Assembly (NCBI GenBank): GCA_002469605.1
Contig: DKMV01000218.1
Span: 3,102-8,817, forward strand
Source: Leclercia sp. UBA7405
GTDB lineage: Bacteria; Pseudomonadota; Gammaproteobacteria; Enterobacterales; Enterobacteriaceae
Length of the DNA stretch: 5,716 bases
Direction: 5' to 3'
The notes under the pieces are model-generated. The model was not told the origin of the DNA, did no database searches, and was given only the letters and a program-made list of their open reading frames with translations. This document shows positions 1 to 5,716 of the stretch, piece by piece. Position 1 is the first letter of the stretch. Each line of letters opens with the position of its first letter. The position numbers and the translations under genes were made by a program.

Positions 1-1377
1 GAAGTAGAGCAGGAAGCCGTTCGGATCCGTCGCTTTATAGTCCTTAATCAGGCTGGCCACGACCCGGTCGTTGTAGCGGTTGGCGTTGTCGTAATCGTTA
101 TACGACTCCTGCTCGTCCGGGTTCAGGCCAGGCGGAAGACCGTCCGTTTTGCCATCAAAGAAGCCCTGGTTTTCCGGATAGCGGAACTTGTACTTAATAT
201 GGGTCCCGAGCAGATGCACGATGATGAACTTTTTCGGTGCCGGATCCGCCATCACCTCTTTAAACGGCGCCAGCACGTTGGTGTCGTACTCGCGCGCGCT
301 TTGGGTGCGCTGCTGGTTCATATAGAACTGCTTGTCGGTCTGCTTAGAAAAGACCGTCAGCATGGTGTTGCGGGCGGTCATCGTCTGCTGGTTGGTGATC
401 CAGAAGGTCTTATACCCGGCCTGCTTCATCATGTTCATCAGCGACGGTTTGGTCAGGTAGAGGTCCGGATTCTTTTCGTTCGCAAAGGTCAGCGCCTGCT
501 GCAGGATCTCAATAGTGTAGGGGCGTGACGTCACCACGTTGTTGAACACCGTCAGGGCCGGATCGGTTTTATGCAGGGCGTCCAGCTCCGGCGTGGTTTC
601 ACGCGGATAGCCGTACAGGCTCATGCGGCCGCGCTGGGTGGATTCGCCAATAACCAGCACCAGGGTGCGCGGCGCATCGCCCGAGCTGTCTTTAAAGTTC
701 GCCAGCGGGGGAAGCGCATCGTTCTTGTTAAGCATACTGTTCAGGGAGGACAGCTGCTGACGATACTGGTAATAGCCGGAGATAAACTGCCACGGGGCCG
801 CCGGTTCCATGCGGGATGCCAGGCCGTCGAGGGTTTTCTCGAACGGCTTATGGTTGATAACGCTGTTCACCACAATCGGGTGCAGGATCAGGCCATACAG
901 CAGCGCAAAAGGCACCAGCCAGCGCCATGGCGAGGGAACGTAAATCGGGCGCAGGCGGGTCCAGAGGAAAATAGCCACGGCCGTATAGACCAGCGCGACG
1001 AGGATAATCTTCAGGCTGAAGTACTGGCTCAGGTATTCGCTGGCTTCGTTGGCGTTGGACTCAAACATCACGAACAGCACGCTTTGCGAGAACTCCTGCC
1101 CGTAGATAACGAAATAGCTCAGCGCCGCCAGCGACGTCGCCCACAGCACCACGCCAATCACCGCCGCAATCAGGCGGATACGGTTCGGGAATAAAATAAC
1201 CGGGATCAACCACAGGGAGCTGAACAGCAGCGAGTCGCGCAGACCGTTGGTGCCGCTATAGCCGCTAATGCAGATGGTGACCTGGAGTAAGGTGGAGAAA
1301 AACCAAAAGAAGAGGAGCGCCCAGCCCAGGGCTTTCCAGCTAAACGCGGGTTTAGTCTGGGGAGTTAAGGAGTGCAT
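1..1377 (-). CDS. eptC: Phosphoethanolamine transferase EptC (CptA/YijP), 3' end cut by window edge
   Basis: This inner-membrane enzyme transfers phosphoethanolamine from phosphatidylethanolamine to the heptose I phosphate of the lipopolysaccharide core, on the periplasmic side; that role is known for the E. coli/Salmonella family. The frame is open from an ATG at 1377 to base 1, giving 459 residues beginning MHSLTPQTKPAFSW; E. coli EptC has about 577, so roughly 120 are missing. Hydrophobic segments at about residues 17-37, 46-64, 69-91, 122-140 and 152-170 form the membrane domain, followed by the sulfatase-like alkaline-phosphatase-fold domain. Visible active-site features are VIGES (Glu245, metal ligand), SRPYT (Thr288, probable phosphoryl-accepting nucleophile by analogy with EptA/MCR) and HLLGTH (His388, His393). 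The frame stops after FLLYF, where the family's SDHGE metal motif should come next. The ribosome binding site is weak (ACAGG about 7 bases before ATG). There are no internal stops, so this is an edge truncation, not a pseudogene. Confidence 0.96.
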   Translation of the reverse strand, partial: MHSLTPQTKPAFSWKALGWALLFFWFFSTLLQVTICISGYSGTNGLRDSLLFSSLWLIPVILFPNRIRLIAAVIGVVLWATSLAALSYFVIYGQEFSQSVLFVMFESNANEASEYLSQYFSLKIILVALVYTAVAIFLWTRLRPIYVPSPWRWLVPFALLYGLILHPIVVNSVINHKPFEKTLDGLASRMEPAAPWQFISGYYQYRQQLSSLNSMLNKNDALPPLANFKDSSGDAPRTLVLVIGESTQRGRMSLYGYPRETTPELDALHKTDPALTVFNNVVTSRPYTIEILQQALTFANEKNPDLYLTKPSLMNMMKQAGYKTFWITNQQTMTARNTMLTVFSKQTDKQFYMNQQRTQSAREYDTNVLAPFKEVMADPAPKKFIIVHLLGTHIKYKFRYPENQGFFDGKTDGLPPGLNPDEQESYNDYDNANRYNDRVVASLIKDYKATDPNGFLLYF

Positions 1378-1395
1378 AGTGTTAGCCTGTCTTTA

Positions 1396-1401
1396 ATCGT
1401 A
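1396..1401 (-). promoter_or_regulatory. Candidate -10 element of the eptC promoter
   Basis: On the minus strand this reads TACGAT (4 of 6 matches to TATAAT), 22 bases downstream of the PmrA-type box and about 18 bases before the eptC ATG. Transcription starting about 7 bases further on would leave a leader of only about 12 nucleotides, just enough for the weak ribosome binding site. TACGTT at 1406-1411 is an alternative. There is no good -35 hexamer, which fits an activator-dependent promoter. The assignment is inference from position and sequence only. Confidence 0.3.
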
Positions 1402-1423
1402 GCGCCAAACGTAGCGACTAAAC

Positions 1424-1440
1424 CTTAAGGGAACCTGAAG
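1424..1440 (-). promoter_or_regulatory. Candidate PmrA (BasR) binding box upstream of eptC
   Basis: The minus strand reads CTTCAG-GTTCC-CTTAAG, a direct repeat of two hexamers with a 5-base spacer. It differs by one base from the PmrA consensus YTTAAK-N5-YTTAAK. It ends 46 bases upstream of the eptC start codon, in the correct orientation. In Salmonella, cptA (eptC) is known to be PmrA-regulated, the response being to iron, aluminium, acid or low magnesium through PmrB/PhoP. The match to consensus is seen directly; binding by PmrA here is inferred from the match, the position and the known regulation of the gene. Confidence 0.6.
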
Positions 1441-1444
1441 CAAT

Positions 1445-1458
1445 GCGATTTAGATCGC
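1445..1458. repeat. Short inverted repeat in the eptC promoter region
   Basis: GCGAT-TTAG-ATCGC is a perfect 5-bp inverted repeat with a 4-base loop, immediately upstream (in the eptC direction) of the PmrA-type box. It could be a weak hairpin or a dyad for a regulator, but 5-bp arms are short enough to occur by chance. No known operator was recognised. Confidence 0.3.
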
Positions 1459-1544
1459 CTGATTTGCTTAACGGTTACGCTTAAGGGACCAGAAGAAGGC
1501 AGGAATATATTGAATTCGAATTGTTTATGACAGAAATATTTCAG

Positions 1545-1574
1545 GCTACCCGCGCAAAATAGCACGCGGGTAGC
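1545..1574 (-). terminator. Probable rho-independent terminator of ppc
   Basis: A perfect 10-bp inverted repeat, GCTACCCGCG ... CGCGGGTAGC, encloses a 10-base loop and begins 11 bases past the ppc stop codon. On the minus strand the stem is followed by CTGAAATATTTCTG, which is only moderately U-rich, so the terminator is imperfect by the classical model. The strong GC stem, its placement between ppc and the separate eptC promoter, and the lack of coding in it all favour a terminator or an mRNA 3'-end stabiliser. Confidence 0.65.
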
Positions 1575-1585
1575 TAAGTGGTTGA

Positions 1586-4237
1586 TTAACCGGTATTACG
1601 CATGCCGGCCGCCACGCCCGCGATGGTCACCATCAGCGCCTGCTCAACGCGGGGATCGGGCTCGGCGCCCTCTTCCTCGGCCTGACGGGAGCGGTGCAGC
1701 AGCTCTGCCTGCAGCACGTTCAGCGGGTCGGTATAGATATTACGCAGCTGGATGGACTCGGCAATCCACGGCAGATCCGCCATCAGATGGGAGTCGTTCG
1801 CGATATCCAGCACCACTTTGATATCCGCTTCCAGCAGCTCGCGCAGCTCTTTACCCAACGCCCACAGTTCCGGTTTTACCAGGCGCTGATCGTAGTATTC
1901 CGCCAGCCACAGGTCCGCTTTCGAGTAGACCATCTCCAGCATCCCCAGACGGGTAGAGAAGAACGGCCAGTCGCGGCACATGGTTTCCAGCTCGCTCTGC
2001 TTGCCGTCTTCCACCACTTTTTGCAGCGCCGCACCGGCGCCCAGCCAGGCTGGCAGCATCAGGCGGTTTTGCGTCCAGGCGAAAATCCAGGGAATAGCGC
2101 GCAGAGACTCAACGCCGCCGGTCGGGCGACGCTTGGCCGGACGGGAGCCCAGCGGCAGTTTACCCAGCTCCTGCTCCGGCGTGGCGGAACGGAAATAGGG
2201 CACGAAGTCTTTGTTTTCACGCACGTAGCCGCGGTAGAGATCGCAGGAGATATCGGACAGCTCGTCCATGATGCGGCACCAGTCGGCTTTCGGCTCCGGC
2301 GGCGGCAGCAGGTTCGCCTCCAGGATAGCGCTGGTGTAGAGCGACAGGCTGCTGATAGTCACTTCCGGCAGGCCATACTTGAAGCGGATCATCTCGCCCT
2401 GTTCAGTAACGCGCAGGCCGCCTTTCAGGCTGCCCGGAGGCTGAGAGAGCAGCGCCGCGTGCGCCGGAGCGCCGCCGCGACCGATTGAGCCGCCGCGTCC
2501 GTGGAACAGGGTCAGCTCGATCCCCGCTTTTTCACAGGTCTTGATCAGCGCATCCTGCGCCTGGTACTGCGCCCAGGAGGCGGCCATTACGCCCGCATCT
2601 TTTGCGGAGTCGGAATAGCCAATCATCACCATCTGTTTGCCCTGAATAAAGCCGCGATACCAGTCGATGTTCAGCAGCTGGGTCATGACGTCGTTGGCGT
2701 TGTTCAGGTCGTCGAGGGTTTCAAACAGCGGCGCGACCGGCAGGGCATAGTCAATACCCGCCTCTTTCAGCAGGAGATGCACGCCCAGCACGTCGGAGGG
2801 GGTCTTCGCCATGGAGATCACATAGGCGGCCACCGATCCTTTTGGCGCATCAACGATCGCTTTACAGGTGTTGAGCACTTCGCGGGTTTCGTTGCTTGGC
2901 TCCCAGCTGCGCGGCAGCAGCGGACGCTTGGAGTTCAGTTCGCGGATCAGGAAGGCCTGTTTGTCTGCTTCAGACCAGCTTTCATAGTCGCCGATGCCGA
3001 GATAGCGGGTCAGCTCGCCCAGCGCTTCGGTATGACGGGTGCTCTCCTGACGCACATCGATGCGCACCAGCGGCACGCCGAAACACTTCACGCGGCGCAG
3101 GGTATCGAGCAGTTCGCCGTTAGCGATGATGCCCATGCCGCAGGCCTGCAGCGATTTATAACAGGCGTACAGGGGATCCCACAGCTGTTCGTTCTGGCTC
3201 AGCAGCCCTTCTGGCTTCGGCAGGCGCTGGCCCTTCAGGCGGGCTTCCAGCCAGGTCTGGGTAGCCAGCAGCTGGCCACGCAGTTTTTTCATCAGATAGC
3301 GGTAAGGCTCGCTGGCGCCCTCTTCGCCGGCCAGCTCGCGCAGTTCCGGGGTGGCTTCCACCATCGACAGTTCGGAAATCAGCACCTGAATATCTTTCAG
3401 GAACAGATCGGTCGCTTTCCAGCGGCTGAGTAGCAGCACATGGCGGGTGATATCGGCGGTGACGTTCGGGTTGCCGTCGCGGTCGCCGCCCATCCAGGAG
3501 GTGAAGCGCACCGGCACAAAGTCCACCGGCAGGCGGTAGCCCAGGTTCTCTTCCAGCTGTTCGTTCAGCTCGCGCAGGTAGTTTGGCACCCCTTCCCACA
3601 GGCTGTTTTCAACCACGGCAAAGCCCCATTTGGCTTCATCAACCGGGCTCGGGCGGTGCTTACGAATTTCATCCGTATGCCAGGACTGGGCAATCAGCTG
3701 GCGCAGGCGGCGCATCAGCTGGTTGCGTTCGTAATCGGCGATATCTTTGTTATCCAGCTGCTTCAGGCAGTTGTTTACTTCCACCATTTTGTGGATCAGG
3801 GTACGGCGGGTGATCTCGGTCGGGTGGGCGGTGAGCACCAGCTCCAGCGAGAGGGATTCCACCGCTTTTTTGATGATCGTTTCGTTGAGATCGGGCTGGT
3901 CTTTGAGTTTTCGAAGCGTACGGGCAATGACTTCCGGGTTGCTGGCCGCTTCGCCATTTGGCGAAATGCTGTGGTACTGCTCAGCGGTATTGGCCAGGTT
4001 CAGGAACTGGCTGAAGGCACGTGCTACGGGCAGCAGTTCGTCATTGGAAAGATTCTGCAGCGTGGTGAGCAGCTCCTGACGATTAGCCTCGTTTCCTGCA
4101 CGGGACGATTTTGACAGCTTACGGATAGTTTCAACGCGGTCGAGAATGTTCTCGCCCAGGGCATCCTTGATGGTATCGCCCAGCACCTTGCCGAGCATAC
4201 TGACATTACTACGCAACGCGGAATATTGTTCGTTCAT
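1586..4237 (-). CDS. ppc: Phosphoenolpyruvate carboxylase
   Basis: This cytoplasmic, homotetrameric enzyme converts phosphoenolpyruvate and bicarbonate to oxaloacetate and phosphate, replenishing the TCA cycle. The 883 residues ([10 protein letters not shown] to AGMRNTG) equal the E. coli length, and codon counting puts the known residues in register. These are His138 in VLTAHPTE, Arg396 in VRIDVRQES, Lys546 in YSDSAKDAG, and His579, Arg581 and Arg587 in [12 protein letters not shown]. The aspartate-inhibitor site is also intact (Lys773, Arg832, Asn881 with Arg587), so feedback inhibition by aspartate/malate is expected. The start is supported by the family N-terminus; a modest G-rich ribosome binding site (GGGGTG, about 11 bases before ATG) precedes it. 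The gene has its own leader and promoter region, 263 bases after argE, and a hairpin just past the stop. No frameshift or odd codon use was seen. Confidence 0.99.
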   Translation of the reverse strand: MNEQYSALRSNVSMLGKVLGDTIKDALGENILDRVETIRKLSKSSRAGNEANRQELLTTLQNLSNDELLPVARAFSQFLNLANTAEQYHSISPNGEAASNPEVIARTLRKLKDQPDLNETIIKKAVESLSLELVLTAHPTEITRRTLIHKMVEVNNCLKQLDNKDIADYERNQLMRRLRQLIAQSWHTDEIRKHRPSPVDEAKWGFAVVENSLWEGVPNYLRELNEQLEENLGYRLPVDFVPVRFTSWMGGDRDGNPNVTADITRHVLLLSRWKATDLFLKDIQVLISELSMVEATPELRELAGEEGASEPYRYLMKKLRGQLLATQTWLEARLKGQRLPKPEGLLSQNEQLWDPLYACYKSLQACGMGIIANGELLDTLRRVKCFGVPLVRIDVRQESTRHTEALGELTRYLGIGDYESWSEADKQAFLIRELNSKRPLLPRSWEPSNETREVLNTCKAIVDAPKGSVAAYVISMAKTPSDVLGVHLLLKEAGIDYALPVAPLFETLDDLNNANDVMTQLLNIDWYRGFIQGKQMVMIGYSDSAKDAGVMAASWAQYQAQDALIKTCEKAGIELTLFHGRGGSIGRGGAPAHAALLSQPPGSLKGGLRVTEQGEMIRFKYGLPEVTISSLSLYTSAILEANLLPPPEPKADWCRIMDELSDISCDLYRGYVRENKDFVPYFRSATPEQELGKLPLGSRPAKRRPTGGVESLRAIPWIFAWTQNRLMLPAWLGAGAALQKVVEDGKQSELETMCRDWPFFSTRLGMLEMVYSKADLWLAEYYDQRLVKPELWALGKELRELLEADIKVVLDIANDSHLMADLPWIAESIQLRNIYTDPLNVLQAELLHRSRQAEEEGAEPDPRVEQALMVTIAGVAAGMRNTG

Positions 4238-4255
4238 AAAAACCCAGCCACCCCA

Positions 4256-4294
4256 TCATTTTTGGTTATGCCCTTTCAGAAATCTGACGGACAT
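4256..4294 (-). other. Possible 12-codon upstream reading frame in the ppc leader
   Basis: On the minus strand, AGGAG (4306-4310) lies 11 bases before an ATG that opens MSVRFLKGHNQK followed by TGA. The TGA lies 18 bases before the ppc ATG. The ribosome binding site of this mini-frame is closer to consensus than that of ppc. It lacks a run of one amino acid or an obvious attenuator hairpin, so there is no sign of classical amino-acid attenuation. It might modulate ppc translation by reinitiation, or be a chance ORF in an untranslated leader. No product is recognised. Confidence 0.25.
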
Positions 4295-4310
4295 TATTTT
4301 GTCATCTCCT

Positions 4311-4342
4311 TTTATAAAGCCACGTAAAACCCCCGTCGTCAA
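4311..4342 (-). promoter_or_regulatory. Candidate ppc promoter
   Basis: On the minus strand, TATAAA (4311-4316) matches the -10 consensus at 5 of 6 positions, and TTGACG (4337-4342) matches the -35 consensus at 5 of 6. The gap between them is 20 bases, longer than the usual 16-18, so one of the two hexamers may be a coincidence. Initiation just past TATAAA would give a leader of about 65-70 nucleotides containing the small upstream frame. The assignment rests on sequence match and position; no activator site was recognised. Confidence 0.45.
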
Positions 4343-4457
4343 TTGCTGCGAAAACGGTTCAGCAAACGAATAAACAGGGGCAATTTACGAAATTTAATTC
4401 GCTTTGTGTCAGATAAGAGATGCTTATGAGAATGTGACTAAGATCGCGAGATTTACT

Positions 4458-4494
4458 CCCCTCACCCCTTTGGGGAGAGGGTCAGGGTGAGGGG
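4458..4494. repeat. GC-rich intergenic hairpin repeat between argE and ppc
   Basis: CCCCTCACCC (4458-4467) and GGGTGAGGGG (4485-4494) form a perfect 10-bp stem with a 17-base loop. An alternative compact hairpin, 4459-4468 with 4472-4481 around a TTT loop, pairs 9 of 10 positions, so the element has two competing folds. It begins about 6 bases past the argE stop. It resembles the CCCTCACCC/CCCTCTCCCC-type palindromic repeats common between genes in enteric genomes; that family resemblance is from memory. It may stabilise the argE mRNA 3' end or end transcription. On the minus strand the stem is not followed by a T tract; on the plus strand it is (TTTTT at 4498-4502), so it looks more like an intrinsic terminator for antisense transcription heading into argE. 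Confidence 0.6.
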
Positions 4495-4500
4495 GCGTTT

Positions 4501-5652
4501 TTAATGCCAGCAGAAGTGATGCACAACCTGGGAAATAAGTTCGCGGGTCGGCTTAATAAAGCGCGTCTCCAGATACTCATCCGGCTGGTGGGCCTGGTTA
4601 ATCGAGCCTGGTCCGAGTACCAGGGTTGGGCACAGGGTCTGGATAAAAGGCGCTTCGGTGCAGTAGTTCACCACGTCGGTTTTCTCCCCGAGCAGTTTCT
4701 CTACCACCTGTACTAACTGGTGGTCCGGCGGGCATTCATAGCCCGGGATCGGTGGATGCAGCTCCGCCACCGTCAGGCGGCCCGGCCAGCGTTCACTTAC
4801 CGGAGCCAGCGCCTCGTTGAGCAGGCCATCCAGATCGCTGAGGGTCATGCCCGGCAGCGGACGAATATCCATATGCAGTTCGCAGCAGGCGCAAATGCGG
4901 TTAGAGGCATCGCCACCGTGCAGGCTACCCAGATTCAGCGTCGGGTAGGGCACGGTGAAGGCCTCGTAGTGGTAACGCGCTTTCAGGTCGTCACGCAAAG
5001 CCATGATGCGGCCAATGGCGTCGTGCATCAGTTCAATGGCGTTTACGCCGCGTGCCGGATCGCTCGAGTGTCCCGACTGGCCCAGTACCCGTACCGCAGT
5101 AGAGATATGGCCCTTGTGGGCGCGAATCGGCTGCAGGGAGGTCGGCTCGCCGATAATGGCGCAATCCGGGCGAATGGCGGTGTTCTCGGAGAAGTAGCGT
5201 GCACCCGCCATGCTGGTCTCTTCATCGGCGGTGGCCAGAATGTAGAGCGGCTTTTTCAGGGTGGTCACGTCGACGTCACGCAGAGCATCAAGAATAAAAG
5301 CAAAGAAGCCTTTCATGTCTGCCGTACCCAGGCCGTAGAGCTTGTTTTCATGCTCGGTCAGGGTGAAGGGATCGCGGGTCCAGCGGCCGTCATCAAAGGG
5401 CACGGTATCGGTATGTCCGGCCAGCAGCAGGCCGCCGGCGCCCTGGCCAATGCTGGCCAGCAGGTTAAATTTTTTGCGGGTGCCGGGAACGGGCTGAACT
5501 TCCACGTTAAAGCCGAGATCGCTGAACCAGCCTGCCAGCAGATTGATTAAAGCTTCATTGCTCTGATCCAGCGCTTCTTCCGTTGCGCTGATAGACGGCG
5601 TGGCAATCAGGGCGCGGTAAATCTCGATAAAGGGTGGCAAATTCATTTTCAT
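4501..5652 (-). CDS. argE: Acetylornithine deacetylase
   Basis: This cytoplasmic metalloenzyme of the M20 family hydrolyses N2-acetyl-L-ornithine to ornithine and acetate, the fifth step of arginine synthesis in enterics. Counting from the ATG at 5652 gives 383 residues, the E. coli length. It places the two-zinc centre exactly where the family has it: His80 (GHTDTV, with Asp82), Asp112 (GTADMKG), Glu144 as general base with Glu145 (ADEET), Glu169 (GEPTS) and His355 (NQAHQPDE). An in-frame ATG at 5661 would add three residues (MST) but has AAGG only one base before it. For the 5652 ATG the same AAGG sits about 10 bases away, so 5652 is preferred; a further ATG at 5646 is possible. ARG boxes upstream indicate ArgR-arginine repression. 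The gene is intact and typical. Confidence 0.98.
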   Translation of the reverse strand: MKMNLPPFIEIYRALIATPSISATEEALDQSNEALINLLAGWFSDLGFNVEVQPVPGTRKKFNLLASIGQGAGGLLLAGHTDTVPFDDGRWTRDPFTLTEHENKLYGLGTADMKGFFAFILDALRDVDVTTLKKPLYILATADEETSMAGARYFSENTAIRPDCAIIGEPTSLQPIRAHKGHISTAVRVLGQSGHSSDPARGVNAIELMHDAIGRIMALRDDLKARYHYEAFTVPYPTLNLGSLHGGDASNRICACCELHMDIRPLPGMTLSDLDGLLNEALAPVSERWPGRLTVAELHPPIPGYECPPDHQLVQVVEKLLGEKTDVVNYCTEAPFIQTLCPTLVLGPGSINQAHQPDEYLETRFIKPTRELISQVVHHFCWH

Positions 5653-5674
5653 TGTTGACATACCTTAGGTCGTG

Positions 5675-5705
5675 ATAGTATCAATATTCATGCAATAAAT
5701 GTGAA
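5675..5705 (-). promoter_or_regulatory. Candidate argE promoter
   Basis: On the minus strand TTCACA (5700-5705, 5 of 6 matches to TTGACA) is followed after 17 bases by GATACT (5677-5682) or after 19 bases by TACTAT (5675-5680, 4 of 6 matches to TATAAT). The promoter lies across the paired ARG boxes, so bound ArgR would occlude it, as known for the argE-argCBH control region of E. coli. The exact -10 cannot be decided by eye. Confidence 0.5.
5679..5696. promoter_or_regulatory. ARG box (ArgR operator half), argE-proximal
   Basis: These 18 bases, TATCAATATTCATGCAAT, keep most of the ARG box pattern WNTGAATWWWWATTCANW when centred here; mismatches are at 5682, 5689 and 5692. The box is separated by exactly 3 bases from a better box to its right, the standard tandem spacing for ArgR hexamer binding. 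The argE-to-argCBH location in enterics is known to be such an operator. Confidence 0.65.
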
Positions 5706-5716
5706 TAAAAATACAT
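5700..5716. promoter_or_regulatory. ARG box (ArgR operator half), outer, cut by window edge
   Basis: TGTGAATAAAAATACAT matches the ARG box consensus at all but one visible position (A instead of T at 5713); the 18th base would be the first one outside the window. It lies 3 bases from the neighbouring box. Together they form the operator expected to repress argE leftward and, by inference, the divergent argCBH operon rightward; argC itself is not visible. Confidence 0.75.

Noticed and set aside
199..1194. Plus-strand open frames (199-528 and 571-1194) opposite eptC
   Set aside because: They are codon-aligned shadows of eptC, which is identified with confidence by its motifs on the minus strand.
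1443..1484. 13-codon plus-strand mini-ORF (MRFRSPDLLNGYA) in the ppc-eptC gap
   Set aside because: It lies on the strand opposite both genes, has no plus-strand promoter or neighbour, and overlaps the eptC control region; best explained by chance.
1513..1542. AT-rich palindromes AATTCGAATT (1513-1522) and GAAATATTTC (1533-1542) beyond the ppc hairpin
   Set aside because: Short palindromes in an AT-rich spacer are expected by chance, and neither matches an operator I recognise.
1694..4114. Three long plus-strand open frames (1694-2488, 2501-3433, 3440-4114) opposite ppc, almost continuous in one frame
   Set aside because: They are codon-aligned with ppc on the opposite strand. Stops there need TTA, CTA or TCA codons in ppc, which GC-rich enteric genes rarely use. 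The translations show no recognisable domain, whereas the minus strand encodes an unmistakable Ppc.
4702..4725. Inverted repeat ACCACC ... GGTGGT inside argE
   Set aside because: It is only 6 bp per arm, lies fully within a conserved coding stretch, and is explained by codon sequence; no regulatory role is suggested.
4720..5550. Plus-strand open frame of 276 codons opposite argE
   Set aside because: It is codon-aligned antisense to an intact argE; the same codon-use explanation applies and the protein has no recognisable features.
1..5716. A hidden novel system (defence, mobile or toxin-antitoxin locus)
   Set aside because: Nearly all bases are accounted for by three conserved housekeeping genes with short gaps (208 and 263 bases); no integrase, transposase, direct-repeat array or atypical composition was seen.

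Overview
This window is an ordinary, conserved piece of an enterobacterial (gammaproteobacterial) chromosome. All three protein genes lie on the minus strand, so transcription runs from right to left: argE, then ppc, then eptC. The proteins read as very close relatives of their Escherichia coli/Salmonella counterparts. Small differences and high GC at third codon positions suggest a relative in the Enterobacter/Klebsiella/Leclercia group rather than E. coli itself. That genus-level placement is inference.

Right edge (about 5653-5716): the AT-rich control region of argE. It holds a promoter facing left and a pair of ArgR operator (ARG box) sequences at the standard 3-bp spacing, the outer one cut by the window end. 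In enterics this region is shared with the divergent argCBH operon, which would start just outside the window. Region 4501-5652: argE, acetylornithine deacetylase (arginine biosynthesis). Region 4238-4500 (263 bases, no established gene): a GC-rich hairpin repeat directly after the argE stop, then the ppc promoter and leader. The leader contains a possible 12-codon upstream reading frame with a good ribosome binding site.

Region 1586-4237: ppc, phosphoenolpyruvate carboxylase, complete at 883 residues with all key catalytic and aspartate-feedback residues visible. Region 1378-1585 (208 bases): a perfect 10-bp hairpin just past the ppc stop (probable terminator), then the eptC promoter region, which carries a near-consensus PmrA/BasR box. 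Region 1-1377: eptC (cptA/yijP), the lipopolysaccharide-core phosphoethanolamine transferase. It runs off the left edge with 459 residues present, and the cut falls where the final metal-binding motif of the family would be expected next.

The genes are neighbours rather than one pathway. Ppc replenishes oxaloacetate, and so aspartate, which supplies a nitrogen to arginine in the later steps of the pathway that ArgE serves. EptC is an envelope-modification enzyme under separate control. Each gene appears to have its own promoter. I saw no mobile element, CRISPR array, tRNA/rRNA or novel multi-gene system. The parts worth a second look are in the two intergenic regions.
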